The notes under the pieces: model-generated
Seen by the model: only the letters and a program-made list of their open reading frames with translations
What the model was told of the DNA's origin: nothing
The model's database searches: none
Part shown: positions 20,983 through 32,669 of the stretch, in pieces
Layout: every line of letters begins with the position of its first letter
Numbering within the stretch: position 1 is the stretch's first letter
Origin: Pyrenula massariospora
Lineage: Eukaryota; Ascomycota; Eurotiomycetes; Pyrenulales; Pyrenulaceae
Direction: 5' to 3'
NCBI GenBank assembly: GCA_021030905.1
Contig: JAGFMI010000008.1
Coordinates: forward strand, 186,001 to 250,000
Length of the DNA: 64,000 nucleotides
Position numbers and translations under genes: made by a program

Positions 20983-21279
20983 ATGTGCACAACCCTCTAC
21001 AGCACCCACACCTCCTGCAACCACCGCGCCGCCGTCGCCCTCCACCCCTGCGTCGCCAAGCGCCTCGCCCACCGCCTGCCCGCCCGCACCACCCGCGCCT
21101 CTCCAACGGAGCAGACGCGCCGCCGGATGCTGGGAAAGTGCGCCAAAGAGCGCGGGCTGCGGAGCGATACGGTCGGGTTCTGTAGTTGGTGTAGGGCTGA
21201 GATGGGGCTTCCGGGGGAGGGGGAAGGGGAGGGGTGGAGGGGGGCGGAGGGGAGGGATTGCTTGGGGAATGTGTTGTGA
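20983..21279 (+). CDS. Small cysteine-containing protein of unknown function
   Basis: 98 residues from ATG 20983. Cysteines are spaced along the chain (MC at 2, SCNH, HPC, KCAKERG, and CSWC near residue 69), resembling the small orphan proteins with a C-terminal CxxC that are frequent in filamentous ascomycetes. It has no signal peptide, so it is probably cytosolic. The last ~25 residues are Gly/Glu-rich and read through G-rich DNA. Longer frames overlap on both strands but are Pro-rich translations of the same C-rich tract and less convincing. Function unknown; the call rests on Cys pattern and start context. Confidence 0.4.
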   Translation: MCTTLYSTHTSCNHRAAVALHPCVAKRLAHRLPARTTRASPTEQTRRRMLGKCAKERGLRSDTVGFCSWCRAEMGLPGEGEGEGWRGAEGRDCLGNVL

Positions 21280-24200
21280 TGGAAGCTGGGAACTTAGAAC
21301 GAGTGAAGAATGGTGGGGTGGAATAGGAAGAGGTGGATATGGATCAAGCTTGATCGGGCTATGCTTCGGGTTGGGGGTGGCAGATATTGTTTTGGGTTGA
21401 TATGGGATATAGTAAATTCTAGTATAAGTAATCGGTAACGGCTGCCTTGCAACTTTCTCACCGCGAAACATCTTCAGTACTCAGGAATGGATACATTCGC
21501 TACCATACTCCCAAGACTCTTAGGTAGATCCTGTGTGTTTCGAGACATGCGATATTGGCTGATCATGATGGCCTACCTTCTAAAGGATTGCTTCGCCGAG
21601 TCTTGACTGTCATCTGAATGTCCTAGCACAGAGACCGGAACTCTCACAAGTCAGTCCTTGTGAGGTATCGTGGTCGTTAAACATATGAGAAAACGATTGA
21701 AGGCTAAGAATGATTTTCTAGGAGCATTTACTGGAGAATTGTCGGAGGTCCCGTGGGTCCATACGAGAGATCAAAAAGGGGATCGATGACGTCCGATTGC
21801 CAGATCTCGATCCCATAGAAGCAGTTGTTGACGTGTAGATTCTTGGGGGATCGAATCCATCACAGAAACACTTTTCTTAGCGAAATGCAAGAAAGCCACG
21901 ACTCAAGACCCCTCGTCTTGTAGAGTGAGCTACCGAATCAAGGCAGTTGGTAAAGATTTCCTTGACAACTAGCTTGGGAAAGAGAGCGGTCGACACAGGG
22001 CTCGGCAATGTCTGTTTCTCAGCAACACACTGTTGTCTTCGAATCGTTTATATTGATTTGATTTTGCTGGATGCTGATTTGGTTACGGATCTTTGGATAG
22101 TGTTGAAAATTTGAGTGTTGCCGAAGGAAGACTTCCGGCGTTAGGAAAAGGAGCCAGTAATATAAGTCATTATTTTCGGCATCGTACCGAATGATGCATT
22201 CGGCTCGTCACCGACGCCATCAAGGTCGATTCATGCACAAGATCAATCAGATCTTGAGTTACCATGCATCCTACCCTCGAGGTGTTGATATAAATGTGTA
22301 CCAGTGGTGCATCACTGTACTGTATGCATCGAACGTGATTCAATTCAATACGTACGGTAAAAAAGGTCGGTCCCCCCGCTCCCCCTCACCTGAGGTGTGG
22401 TACCCCCCAGAGGCTTACTGGACCGGCCCCCCGTGACGAGAGTCGAAACGCCCGACCGCCCCTAAGCCGCATCCCGAAGCCTGGGCCTCCGGGCGATGCC
22501 AGTGCCCCCAAGCATGAAAGGATGGAATCATTGTTCCTGCATGCATGAAATGACTTGCCTATACTTTGCACTTGCCCTGCGTTAAGCACGGGCCGGCTTT
22601 GGCGGCGGCCGCCCATGTGGTCGCAGCTGATCAGCACGTCTACTGCCTGTACGAGAAGACAGACTTTGAACTTGAACCTTGAAGAGGTCATTTGACAGTC
22701 TTAGATCCAGCAAAAGGTAACTAAATGCAAATCGGTACACACTAGCTTTCCACGAATTGGGAGGACGGCGTACACGGACTGGGCTAGGGATTCGGCGATA
22801 AGGAAGCGGAGGGGAAGAGCGAAGAACAATCAAGGTGGAGGTGGGATATTCTCTCATGTGCTTGTCGACACGATCGTTTCAGTTGGAACGTAGGCGCCAT
22901 GGCGAGTGATGTGGCCTATGGGGACGGCGGCAGCGAGTAGCGGAGGCGGTTAGAGAAGGTGTTCTGCATCAATACTCTAATACCAAGGGGATGAAATGCA
23001 GTGGACGGAACGGTTGGGGGCTGAAACAAAGCTGAAGAGCAGGTGGGGTAAATCTAATCACAAGAGGGTAGCCGGGGGAGGAGCAGCCGGGAGGTGCGAG
23101 AGAGAAGGTGGGAGGGGTGCAGGTGAAGGGGCCGCAATCAATGGAGCGGAGCACGCCATGCAGGGGCACTATTCCTGCTTCAAGAGGCGAGTCCACCAAT
23201 CACTGCCCTCTACCTCTCGGTCGTCCTCCCCCATCCAATCCTCGGGTCGACGAAGCGCCGATCTTCTCCCACAAGTAGGTGTCAAAACGCTCAGGGATCA
23301 TCATGGTGTGTTGCAGCAAAAGGAAGACAAAGGCATGCCAAACCGTCTCCGGCCGAGGCCGTCCTTAACGTTTGAGCCGCCACGGCAGAATACCCATGAA
23401 GATTCCACGATGGGGTCGATTTGAGCCGTGTCTGCAAGGGCGCAGGCAATAGACATACATATCTTCAGTACGACAGGACGCGAGCAATGATGGTGTGGGA
23501 GTGCAAAGAAATGCACAAGCAACCGTTTCAAGCCATGGTTTCTTTTGATATAAGAATAGGTGGGGTAAGTGGCGGTGCTGATTGGACGACAACACCTAGG
23601 CAGCCCGCCTCAAGAGCCCGGGCTCCATCACAATCCACATGGCGGCAAGACGGCGATGGGGGCACTATCAAGCAGGCGCCGATTCTGGCTGCGCCACAGA
23701 GATTTTTGGCGGCCATTCGGACACTGTAACGGCTACAATGGTCGTTGACAACAAGAAGCGATGGTATTTTTGGTACGCTCCTGTGTGAATCACGAGGCCA
23801 GCGGGCAATGGGAAGGTGGGAAAGGGAGGCACGTTCTGTGATAGCACAGTGATGAGCGGAGGTTTCAACTTCAAAAGCATCCTATCATTGGATTAGGCGC
23901 CGAAAACGATGTTCTAGCTGCGATTACAATTACACATGTGATCAATCTGAATACCTCCATCGCCTTTGGCACCCACGCCGATTTCATCCCAGCAGAAAAA
24001 AAACGAGCAGGCGAATAGACGAAGAGAAACAAGAACTTTTCCCAGCCGTTTTGTCCGTGAGGAAGCCAACAGGTGTACAGGGTATCTCTTGCGCTAGAAA
24101 AATCAGACCAGAAAGACCTCCGTCTAAAATATCGGAAGCAGTGACTCGCTGTAGAAAGTCTGACCTGCCGCCGTAGAATGCTGTCGAAGTGCATAGACAT

Positions 24201-24399
24201 CGCCAACCGAGAGAAAGAAAAAGCCAAAACCAAAAGACGCTAATGAGGTATCTTCGCTTGCGCCGCGTAACCGTGAACGCAGTAAACTCAAAATCAACCT
24301 GTTTTTCGCCACCCGGGGCGACATTGTCCGTCTCATCGTCGAGTCTTGAAAAAATATGACTCATCCATATCCTGCCATCGCTGTCACTTGTAAGCCATT
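21280..24399. other. Intergenic region of about 3.1 kb
   Basis: Many short open frames on both strands, none with a recognisable domain or convincing splice structure. No transposon ends, long repeats or tRNA seen. It holds the 3' ends of its neighbours. An unrecognised multi-exon gene or non-coding RNA cannot be excluded. Confidence 0.4.
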
Positions 24400-25542
24400 C
24401 TAGGCAGCAGAGGGCCACCTCAGAATCTCCTCGCAGTTCGCGTCGAACCGCATGTTCCACAACCTGATACTGTTCATCAGTCGCTCCGTGTTCTCCAACT
24501 CCCTGTCCCTGCCGAAGATGGACTCGACAAATTCGCAGCCAGCATTCTTGCCCATCGAGACGCCTTTGCCACCCTCTCGCTTCGCTGCCCGCCACATGAA
24601 TTTCTCACAATCCTTGAGCAAGCCCTTGAATTTTGCCCAAAGGCGAGCGCCACTGTCGATGAAATCCTCAACCATTTCTCGGTTGTCGACGCTGCGAATC
24701 CGTGAAGTGCACTCTTCCGCCCGCCTCATCTTGCCCGCAAGCTTGATCAAGAGGAGCCAGAGATCGCCTGCCACGTCAGCCATAGGAGTCGAGGCCCCGT
24801 GATGGTAGACGGTCCAATCGTAGATCCATTTTCCTAGAGAGTTGGCGTCGAAGACGCTACCCAGCAAAACGATCGGTGACTCACTGGGATCCCAGTTCTT
24901 GATTGAGTAACCGGATGGGATGCCTGCACGGATGGCATCGTCCTCGGTCGCCTTGGGTGGTGGTCGCATTTGAGATTTTGGCTTGGGCGGACTTCGCGTG
25001 TTGGTCGATGAACGGCGAGCGCGCGAGCGTTTTGGGGTCTCGTCGTAAAAGTTTTCCTGCTGCGGGTAATAGTACTGATCAGCGCTGGGCTTGGAGCTTC
25101 GTTTGGCCTTTTTAGGCTCCGGCTCGCGGTAGATGTATTGACGCGAATCGTATGCATCGTCAACAACATCTACGTAGATGGGCTGCTTCTGCGTTCGCAA
25201 CGGAGTGCGGTTCGGGTTTTTGCCGCCAGAGAAGGAAGACGTGCGGATCTTGTGAGTCTTCCCGCCTCGTTGTACACTTACATAGTCGTACTTGGCCGGC
25301 GGCGACGTGTAGTCGGGGACCGCTTCGTAGAAGTGTGGTGATGGATATCCCGCAGGAGAGTGCCATCCTGCGTTCTTCGTCGCAGTGTAACTGTACTTCC
25401 TCGAGTGCTTTCTGGGCGGTGTCCCATGCTGTGGAGCGTAATAGACGTACTGTTGAGAGTCGCTATTATACGGGGACGAAGGCGAAGAAGAGTCGTGGTA
25501 TGGGGTCCAACCCTTAGGCGGACTTTGGTTCTGATGGTACAT
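24400..25542 (-). CDS. Conserved fungal protein with Tyr/Pro-rich N-terminus, unknown function
   Basis: One exon of 380 residues on the minus strand, start ATG 25540-25542. The N-terminal ~200 residues are low-complexity, rich in Pro, Ser, Tyr and Lys/Arg (YYYPQQENFYDETPKRSRAR), and probably disordered. The C-terminal ~170 residues look like a folded helical domain (IPSGYSIKNWDPSESPIVLL, then ANSLGKWIYDWTVYHHG and a Leu/Lys/Glu helical run). I recall this domain in ascomycete proteins of unknown role, sometimes given vague cell-wall names, but know no function. No signal peptide or membrane segment. It is isolated, with gaps of 3.1 and 4.3 kb on its sides. Confidence 0.78.
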   Translation of the reverse strand: MYHQNQSPPKGWTPYHDSSSPSSPYNSDSQQYVYYAPQHGTPPRKHSRKYSYTATKNAGWHSPAGYPSPHFYEAVPDYTSPPAKYDYVSVQRGGKTHKIRTSSFSGGKNPNRTPLRTQKQPIYVDVVDDAYDSRQYIYREPEPKKAKRSSKPSADQYYYPQQENFYDETPKRSRARRSSTNTRSPPKPKSQMRPPPKATEDDAIRAGIPSGYSIKNWDPSESPIVLLGSVFDANSLGKWIYDWTVYHHGASTPMADVAGDLWLLLIKLAGKMRRAEECTSRIRSVDNREMVEDFIDSGARLWAKFKGLLKDCEKFMWRAAKREGGKGVSMGKNAGCEFVESIFGRDRELENTERLMNSIRLWNMRFDANCEEILRWPSAA

Positions 25543-28500
25543 GTTATGCCGGGGTGGCTGGGGAAGGGTTTAATGTTCTGCGCGCCCACTCTCAGGGCGA
25601 TATATCTGGTTCGCCGTCCGGTGCTGATGTGTGTTGAAAGGAGGAGAAGGATCGGAAAGACTGATTCTCTCTCTGGCACATATGGGCGGTTTTTCGAAAG
25701 GTTTCCCGTGTGTCGGAATCAATGGATCTTGCAAAAAGATCCAAAGGGTGTCGATTTAAAAATTGGTAAGGTGTAGTTTGAAAGCCGTGGCAGCCTGGAT
25801 GACAATGACAGAGTCAAAGCAGGAGGTTGGGGGGTGGAGAGGCTCTTAAGTGCGTCGCAGCCGATTGAATCGAACAAGGGGTGGTTTAGCGCGACGGTAT
25901 GGGAGAGGTGCGCGTCAAATTGCCGTTGCAGCAGAATGGAGCCTGCAAGCACAGATCACTGATCTGCCAATAGCAATTTCAAAAATTTTTCTTCAGCCCC
26001 CTTTTGAGATTAGGGAGATTGAACTTTATCGTTCCGCAAGCGATTTGGAACAAGAAGCAGAGGCTCACTCTGACGGGGGGAGCAGGAAGCGCCCCTTAAA
26101 GAGTATGAGCAGAGAGGTAGACAGTTTCCGAAGGGCGCCAGCAGCCACTAGACGATAGTTAGCTCTGAACCTTGGACGTGGCTTTTTGTCGACCGACCAG
26201 GATCTCTCAGGCTAAAGCAGGACCGCTGTGCAATACCTGGCGGCCGTGGTAAGGTATTACGGTATGGTATTACGCCTGCAAAATTGGTACTCATGGAGTG
26301 CCTGGAGTCACTGCGATCTTCTCGCGCACACACGTCGGAGATGGCAAGCAAAAAGGATCAACACACCTGTCCTTGTGGCAACGACCCATACATATACCAG
26401 CGACTTCTTCTCTAGTCAGAATGCGCCGGCGTCGTCGAAGAACTTCCAGAAGCGGCACCAAGACACGAGCACTTTCGATGGCTGCTTGAGTAAGCCGTAC
26501 ATCAGTCAGCAGCGCGGCGGAAGCTGGCCCCCTCTGCCCTCCCCCCGCTCCCATACCACACACCACCATCGCCGCTGGGATTCCACGAAAAATCCCCCAA
26601 ACTCCTTCGCCTCAACGCCCAGCGCACTTAGGGCTGCACAGCTGAGCGTCGTTGATACTTATTTTGGATGTGTGCCCCAAGGATAAAATCGACGACATGC
26701 GCGTCGGCTGACATATTTTTAACGGCAGCCTCTTGTATAACGACTTCCCAATTTGAGCTTCGCGCTGCGCGGTCATCATGATTCTCTCAACGGCGACGGG
26801 ATCCTCGACGTCGCCGAGCCTGCCGTCTTCGTGAATCATGCCCTTCCGGACGGCCCGCACCAAGTTTCGAAGTGAATACTACGTACCGGATCATGGATGG
26901 CTGAATGCTTACCATCCAAATTTCACAGACTACGTATCATCGTAAGCTCACCAAGATCCACTCAGTGGGACGAGTCACCTCGTCAGTGTTCTCCCGGGTG
27001 GCCTAGCATTGCTTCCGTGTCGTTCCAGATGTTCTATCCACCCGCGATCGCGCTGTTGATTGGATATAACGACATTTCCATTTCACCCGAAGACTGAATC
27101 CCCTTACATCCATAGGTTCTGCATTTCTGATGTCAATCTGCTCGGGTTACCCTCGCTATTCAGCTCTCTACGAAATGTCTCGACGAGTCTCGGGTTATTG
27201 ATTGGCATTGCGATCTCAGCGGGGATTTCGGAGCAAAGCCACTCGGTTTTCAGAATCCGGTTGTGGGAGCATTATTGACTGGTCCATGCGGGGGCCTCGA
27301 CCACTTTGCCTCGCCCTTGTACCCCCGTCAGCTCGGGGAGGTGACTCGCATTTGCATCCCCCAATGGCCTAAACTTGACACAACTCCCGTCAAAGCCCCT
27401 TTTCAGCGGGGCGGATGCTGAAAATTTTTTTCGCACACAACAATAATTGCGCGACAAAAAATCATCTGGACCACACACCGCAAGTTCGACTTTGTCGACT
27501 TGTCCGGCGAAAAAACAGTCGGTGAAGCCAATTGACAGCGCAAAGCTATCTCGCCTGTGTAGTACAAGAGCGCGCGCAGATGTCATGTCGCGGTGTATAT
27601 GCAGCTACTGTTTAGCGGCTTCTCAACGAGAGGTTACCATATTCTGCATGCCGTGGCACATGGCATAACAGGGTCCCAGCTTTGCGGCCTGACGAGCATA
27701 CCTCTCCCAAGGGCCCCGAGGAAGTCCTAGGCTAAGACATTTTGCCTAACACCCTTCCGCTAAGCTGCTAGTATCCTCGATGGGTTCCCTTTATCGACCA
27801 CGATGCGAGATGAAATATTGCGTGTCGCACAGCAGTTGAATGTCCGTCTTATATGATTTGAGCAGCCACAATGTTTTGTGCGCCGATAATTCCAGGCTCA
27901 GGGTTTGGACGCCTGCTTCTCTGAGCTCATCTGCGACATCAGACAATCAATTCTCGGGTGCGTACTGCTGTTGACTGTGTCACTTTGTTGTCCAAGATGA
28001 ATCCATCCAAAATGAAATACTTCTCAACGGTAATACCAATTTTCTTGTATTCTCATTACAAACTACCTCCTATGCAGGATTATTGTAGCCTCATTACCAA
28101 GTCCTTTCCGCCCTGTGAAACCGGCGAGTCGCATGTTGCCAATTCACCGGGACTTCATGCACACTAGCAAAGATTGGGCAGCCTCACCCTTCGTTCCAAC
28201 CATTCCTAAGTCACCATCTCTCTTCATTCATGTCAAGGCTACTTTCACATGCAAATTTGAGAATTCGCTTTTGCAAAGGACCAATCTTGCATCAAGTCGC
28301 GGCGGAGCTCCAGCATCACCGCCTCAGTATCTCACTTTTGAGTCACGTTAGGCGCTGATGACTGCTGCAAGTTGCCTTGCCCACTGAAATGTAGTACTGC
28401 TCAACGGTTGACATGACGTTGGTCGTCCTCAAAACTCCAACCAGCTCGAGGAAGATGGTTTTTTGTGTAAATGGACACGGTGGGCTACGAGACGATGTGT

Positions 28501-29827
28501 CTCATGAGTCATTGTTGGTCATCTGCTGCCATCGACACGGCTTGTGCAGTCCGTCCTACTACCTGACTAGATCCCTTAACACATTGACGTGCTGTACATA
28601 CCTAAGATTAGACCAGGTTTAATAAGTGTTGATTTCAGATGGAAAGAGTCTCGTCTGTACAATTCGCAGCGACGTAAAGGCGGCCGCCCTGGTGCGTCTT
28701 CAAGTCAGCTACATCGAAAAAGACGCCAATAGCTCTGAGCTCAGGCCAGGGATAATCGCGTCTCGGGCTCATAAGAGTTATGTTTGCTAAATGCCATATC
28801 ATGCCTAGCTTCTACTTCGGGTTGATAGAACTTGATCTCTCAAAGTGTCTACGCGTCCATTCCTTGGTTCTGATGGATGGCTGCCATTACCACCGATTTC
28901 CAGAATATCAGGAATAGAGCTGTATGTTCGGTTTACTGCAGAGCTCGAAGTGTTAGTACGATTGTGGTAATCTCCCATCTTTCTCCTGTCGCATATCTAA
29001 TTTCCAACCGACAAATGGCTATCCGCTCCGAGCTCTATGTCATGTTTTCAAGACTGGGGATGTGATCAAACTGTGTACCACAATGGAGAGGGTGTTAGAC
29101 GGTGGTAAAGCCTGTAGTTCTTTCCAAACTACCATTTATGTTGGAAGACTGCGTGGCCAACAGAGAGGATATAGCGATACAATACAAGTAATAGGCAATA
29201 GTCGAGCTTCTAGCTTGCTTGGTCAGTCCTTTTTCGTGCAAAGCCTACACCTTCTATTCGATAAGTCGTCAAGGTCAGCCGGGGAGCCCGGTGAGACGTC
29301 CAGAGGCTCTAGCGGGGAGTTGTATGCGGGCCCGATACCCGCGATTAGCTTCTGCCCGCCAAGTCCGCCTACGGCTCCCGCCCGGGATGGAGGCTTGTCT
29401 TGGGCCGAAGGGGCCGAAGGGGCATACCTTAAGTCTCTAAAAGGCTTTAATTGACAGGCTCTGCGCGAAAAGAGTTCTAGGCAGATGTACTTCTATACAT
29501 CGTCGCGGAGAGCAAGTCATAATATCAAACACTTGGCTTGGCCTCGCAGCCGAGATTTTGTCATCGAATGTTTGATTACCTATCAGATGGAGTTTGGGCC
29601 GATTGCGAGATCGCGGGGCAACGTCACGATTGTTAAGCAGCCAAGGCAGCTTCTGTCAACGCTCCTGAAGCAATATCGTATAGACATCCTATATTCCCTG
29701 ATGTAATCTTCCCGTTGATAGCTCTCTAGGTCATCTTCTTTACATTTAAGTCAACATTACTTCCATAAATCCTTCATCAGCAAATTTTAGGCTGCTCCAA
29801 GAAGCTGGCCTCTTAAAGTCCCACAGC
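25543..29827. other. Intergenic region of about 4.3 kb
   Basis: No gene that I can support. The minus-strand frame 27272-27586 (104 codons, ATG start) is the longest coherent one but shows no family. The segment 27300-27600 has a mixed look: GC-rich blocks, then T-rich and A-rich runs. Another GC-rich block lies at about 29280-29430 and includes a short tandem GGGGCCGAA. No terminal repeats, reverse transcriptase or transposase motifs seen. Confidence 0.4.
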
Positions 29828-30805
29828 ATGGCTGCCTCGAAAGCCTGGGCTGTTATTGCCGGAGTTGGACCGGGCACGTATGTCAACATCTTTTTCCCGG
29901 GCTTCCTCTCTACTGTCGCGGTGGATTCTTTGCGTGCTCTTAGCTGACCAATATCTCCCCACAAAGCGGCGCGTCTGTCGCCCGGAAGTTCGCGTCCTCC
30001 TATTCAGTTGCTGTGCTAGCCCGTAAACCTGCGAATTATGAGCCTCTTATAGAGGAAATTACAAAATCCGGAGGTAAGGCTATTGGCCTGAGCACCGATG
30101 TCGCAGATGCAAGCAGCGTCAAGTCTTCGTTCGAGAAGCTCAAGACGGAGATGGGCAATGCAAATCTGGCGGCGGCAGTCTTCAATGTTGGGGGGCATTT
30201 TGTACGGAAGCCATTCCTCGAATTGACCGAGGCTGAGTTCACCGGCGCTTTTGACATTGAATGGTAAATTTCCATAACCCAGTGGCCTCAAATACAAACC
30301 TCGTGGCCGACGGACTGACCATTGAATAACTGAAATACAGTCGGGGCGCCTTCCTATTTTCCCAAGCCGTCCTTCCCCTCCTCCTTGCGGCGAAAGATCC
30401 TCCTCATCCTCCCACTCTCATATTCACAGGCGCCACTGCTTCCACACGTGGGGGTGTGAATTTCTCATCGTTTGCTGCTGGCAAGTTCGCTCTCAAGGCC
30501 CTCGCACAATCTGTTGCTCGGGAATTTGGACCGAAGGGTGTGCACGTGTCGCATGTCATTGTGGATGGTGTGATAGATATTCCAAGGACCAAAGCCTGGC
30601 AATTCAATGCCCCTGACGCAAAAATAAGCCCTGAAGCGGTATGTTGTACCCCTATCAAATTCAAGTGTTCGAACACTTCAAGTTTTGCCCGCCACTAATT
30701 GAGACAACCTTTCAGATCGCCGACGCTTATTGGTATCTACACACACAACCAAGAACGACATTCACATTTGAGCTTGATATACGCCCGTATGTTGAGAAAT
30801 GGTAA
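29828..30805 (+). CDS. Short-chain dehydrogenase/reductase with Phe at the catalytic Tyr position
   Basis: Four exons, 29828-29877, 29967-30263, 30341-30638 and 30716-30805, encoding 244 residues. The N-terminus has the nucleotide-binding glycine motif of classical SDRs (IAGVGPGTGASVARKFA), then DVAD (residues 61-64), NVGG (90-93) and a C-terminal substrate region. The active-site segment reads SSFAAGKFALKALAQSVARE, so the usual YxxxK is FxxxK, with Phe160 and Lys164. A subfamily of SDRs with SxFAAxK is known to me from fungi and bacteria, so this may be a family trait. Substrate unknown; probably cytosolic. Introns are 89, 77 and 77 bp with donors GTATGT, GTAAAT and GTATGT. Length is normal for an SDR. 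Confidence 0.87.
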
Positions 30806-32669
30806 ACAGGAAAGCACAGGACGCTCGGACAGACGTAGGATGCACGGTCGGATGAGGTTGCCATTCTTTTTCAAGCCTAAATTCGAAAACCGAGAATTAC
30901 CAAGACTTTGTTGCTGCTTTACCTGAACTACCTGCAGTAGAAATTTTCGATGTTTTCGTGTATCTTCAAAGCGGAACACAGGGCTAGGTCGCTCGACAGA
31001 TAATCGCCAACTGGGCAGTAGTACCACAAAGGCAGTTTCAACGAAAAATGCCCTTTGTTTCAACAACGTGTGCTGACTGAGACCCCCAGCCAGGTATAAA
31101 TTTCGCAAGCATTTAAAAATCCTGTTTGGCAATACTCGCATCAGAGACACCGGTGCTGAACATGGCGAAGTTTAATTGGGTAATGTTTAATTGAACCCCA
31201 GTCACTAATTTTCCGGCCTTTTCATTCCTTTTCTTCACCTACACTGCACGACCCTGATTATCATAGCATTCATATGAAGGTTTATTGACATGATGAGAAG
31301 TCATGTCTTCGTCATAGGGTTGGTTAGGCTAGCCTGATCTTGTCTTGCACTTTCTGGTTTTCATCCTCGGACTACTGCCTGTTAGAATTGCGTTGAGTTC
31401 TCATTATTCCATGGCTTCCCGTCGGTCACATCTGCTAATCACGGCTAGGATAGGCTCCATGTTCTGACGACAAAAGCCCATCCGCCGCTCCCGAAATGCT
31501 CAGTTCGGCTTCAAGGCCGGGAAGGAATTGATGAGCATGCTCCAGCGCTCTGAGTTATTTTCTCATGCATCTTCCAACTCCTCGAGATACCCAAGCCCTT
31601 CTCATACAGATTGCTGATGGATACTCCTGCAATTCTTCGTCAACGCTTCAGAGACGGGAACGGCGTGACCTTCCAAATATCGAGGCTTCTTGGTGACGAT
31701 GGTACTGATCTTCGCTGACCTATTGGTTGCACGTCGAGTGACGAACTCGAATCCACAGGACACTATCCATAACTCTCCTTGCGCGCGGCACCTTTGATAT
31801 CACGCAGGACTTAGGATTCCCGGCCGGATAAGGAGAAGCTTTTCATCACGTGATCTTACAACACTCGCGAGGGCGGGGTTAAGCTTTAGCTTTCCTCCGC
31901 GCTGCCGGCACACGCCTTCCGGCACCGAACCAGTCTTCAGCTTCTCACCCATCTGCCGACCCTCTCTACGCTTGCCTCAAGTCATCCGTACGTGCCGCCT
32001 TTCGCTTCAACTGTCTGTTAAGAGCTCAGCACGGCACACCTAGCGTGCACTCTGGCTCCAAAATTCCCAAACCTGCTCAATAGTGGCTCATCACGACTCT
32101 TTGATTTGATTTAAATCACCCTGGGCGCGGCAGCCTTCTAGAACATCCACTGTCGCGGCGCCCTGGGATGTGGCAGACCAAGCTTCCCCCGCTACAGAGA
32201 TCGCCTGGCAGACCATGCTGTTTCTGAAGTGATCGCACTTCTCGGCACCCAATCAAGCCTTTGGCTTGCATTAACGCCGACCGCGCTGTTGCTTATTCTG
32301 CCGTAATGAATTCATTGATTGCGAGCATCCTGACGCCATGCATTCGCGTCAGGCTTCGGTGAAGTCGGATCCTTCTCTCCGCTGTCTCCAGACATGCTGT
32401 TTTATCAGTTAAGGCTACCTCGGTAATCTCTCCAAAGCCATGGTTGGCCTGTCGAGCTCTCCACGTTTTCCGCTACCCCATGGGGAGATCGAAAGCCCCA
32501 AAAGTTCGCTTTATGTGCGCATTTCATCAAGGCTGGTTCTCAAGTTACCTCCACCCTTTTCATTTGGTCTGATTTCCTCTACCTTCTCCTTCTACCGTGT
32601 ACACTTTTCTACCTTCTGTCGCGTTTTCCCTCGGGGTTTTCAATTGGAGAATCCTCGATCAACTCCATA
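30806..32669. other. Intergenic region, promoter of the aquaporin gene
   Basis: About 1.9 kb without a supported gene. From about 32500 the plus strand is C/T-rich, probably the core promoter and leader of the aquaporin gene. A palindromic CACGTG element lies at 31845-31854. Confidence 0.45.
31845..31854. promoter_or_regulatory. Palindromic CACGTG element
   Basis: The perfect palindrome ATCACGTGAT contains CACGTG, the E-box bound by Cbf1- and Pho4-type bHLH proteins. It lies about 820 bp upstream of the aquaporin start. A ten-base palindrome can arise by chance; the regulatory role is a guess. Confidence 0.3.

Noticed and set aside
20830-21471. 213-codon minus-strand frame over the small orphan gene
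   Set aside because: Pro- and Gly-rich low-complexity translation of a C-rich tract with no motif.
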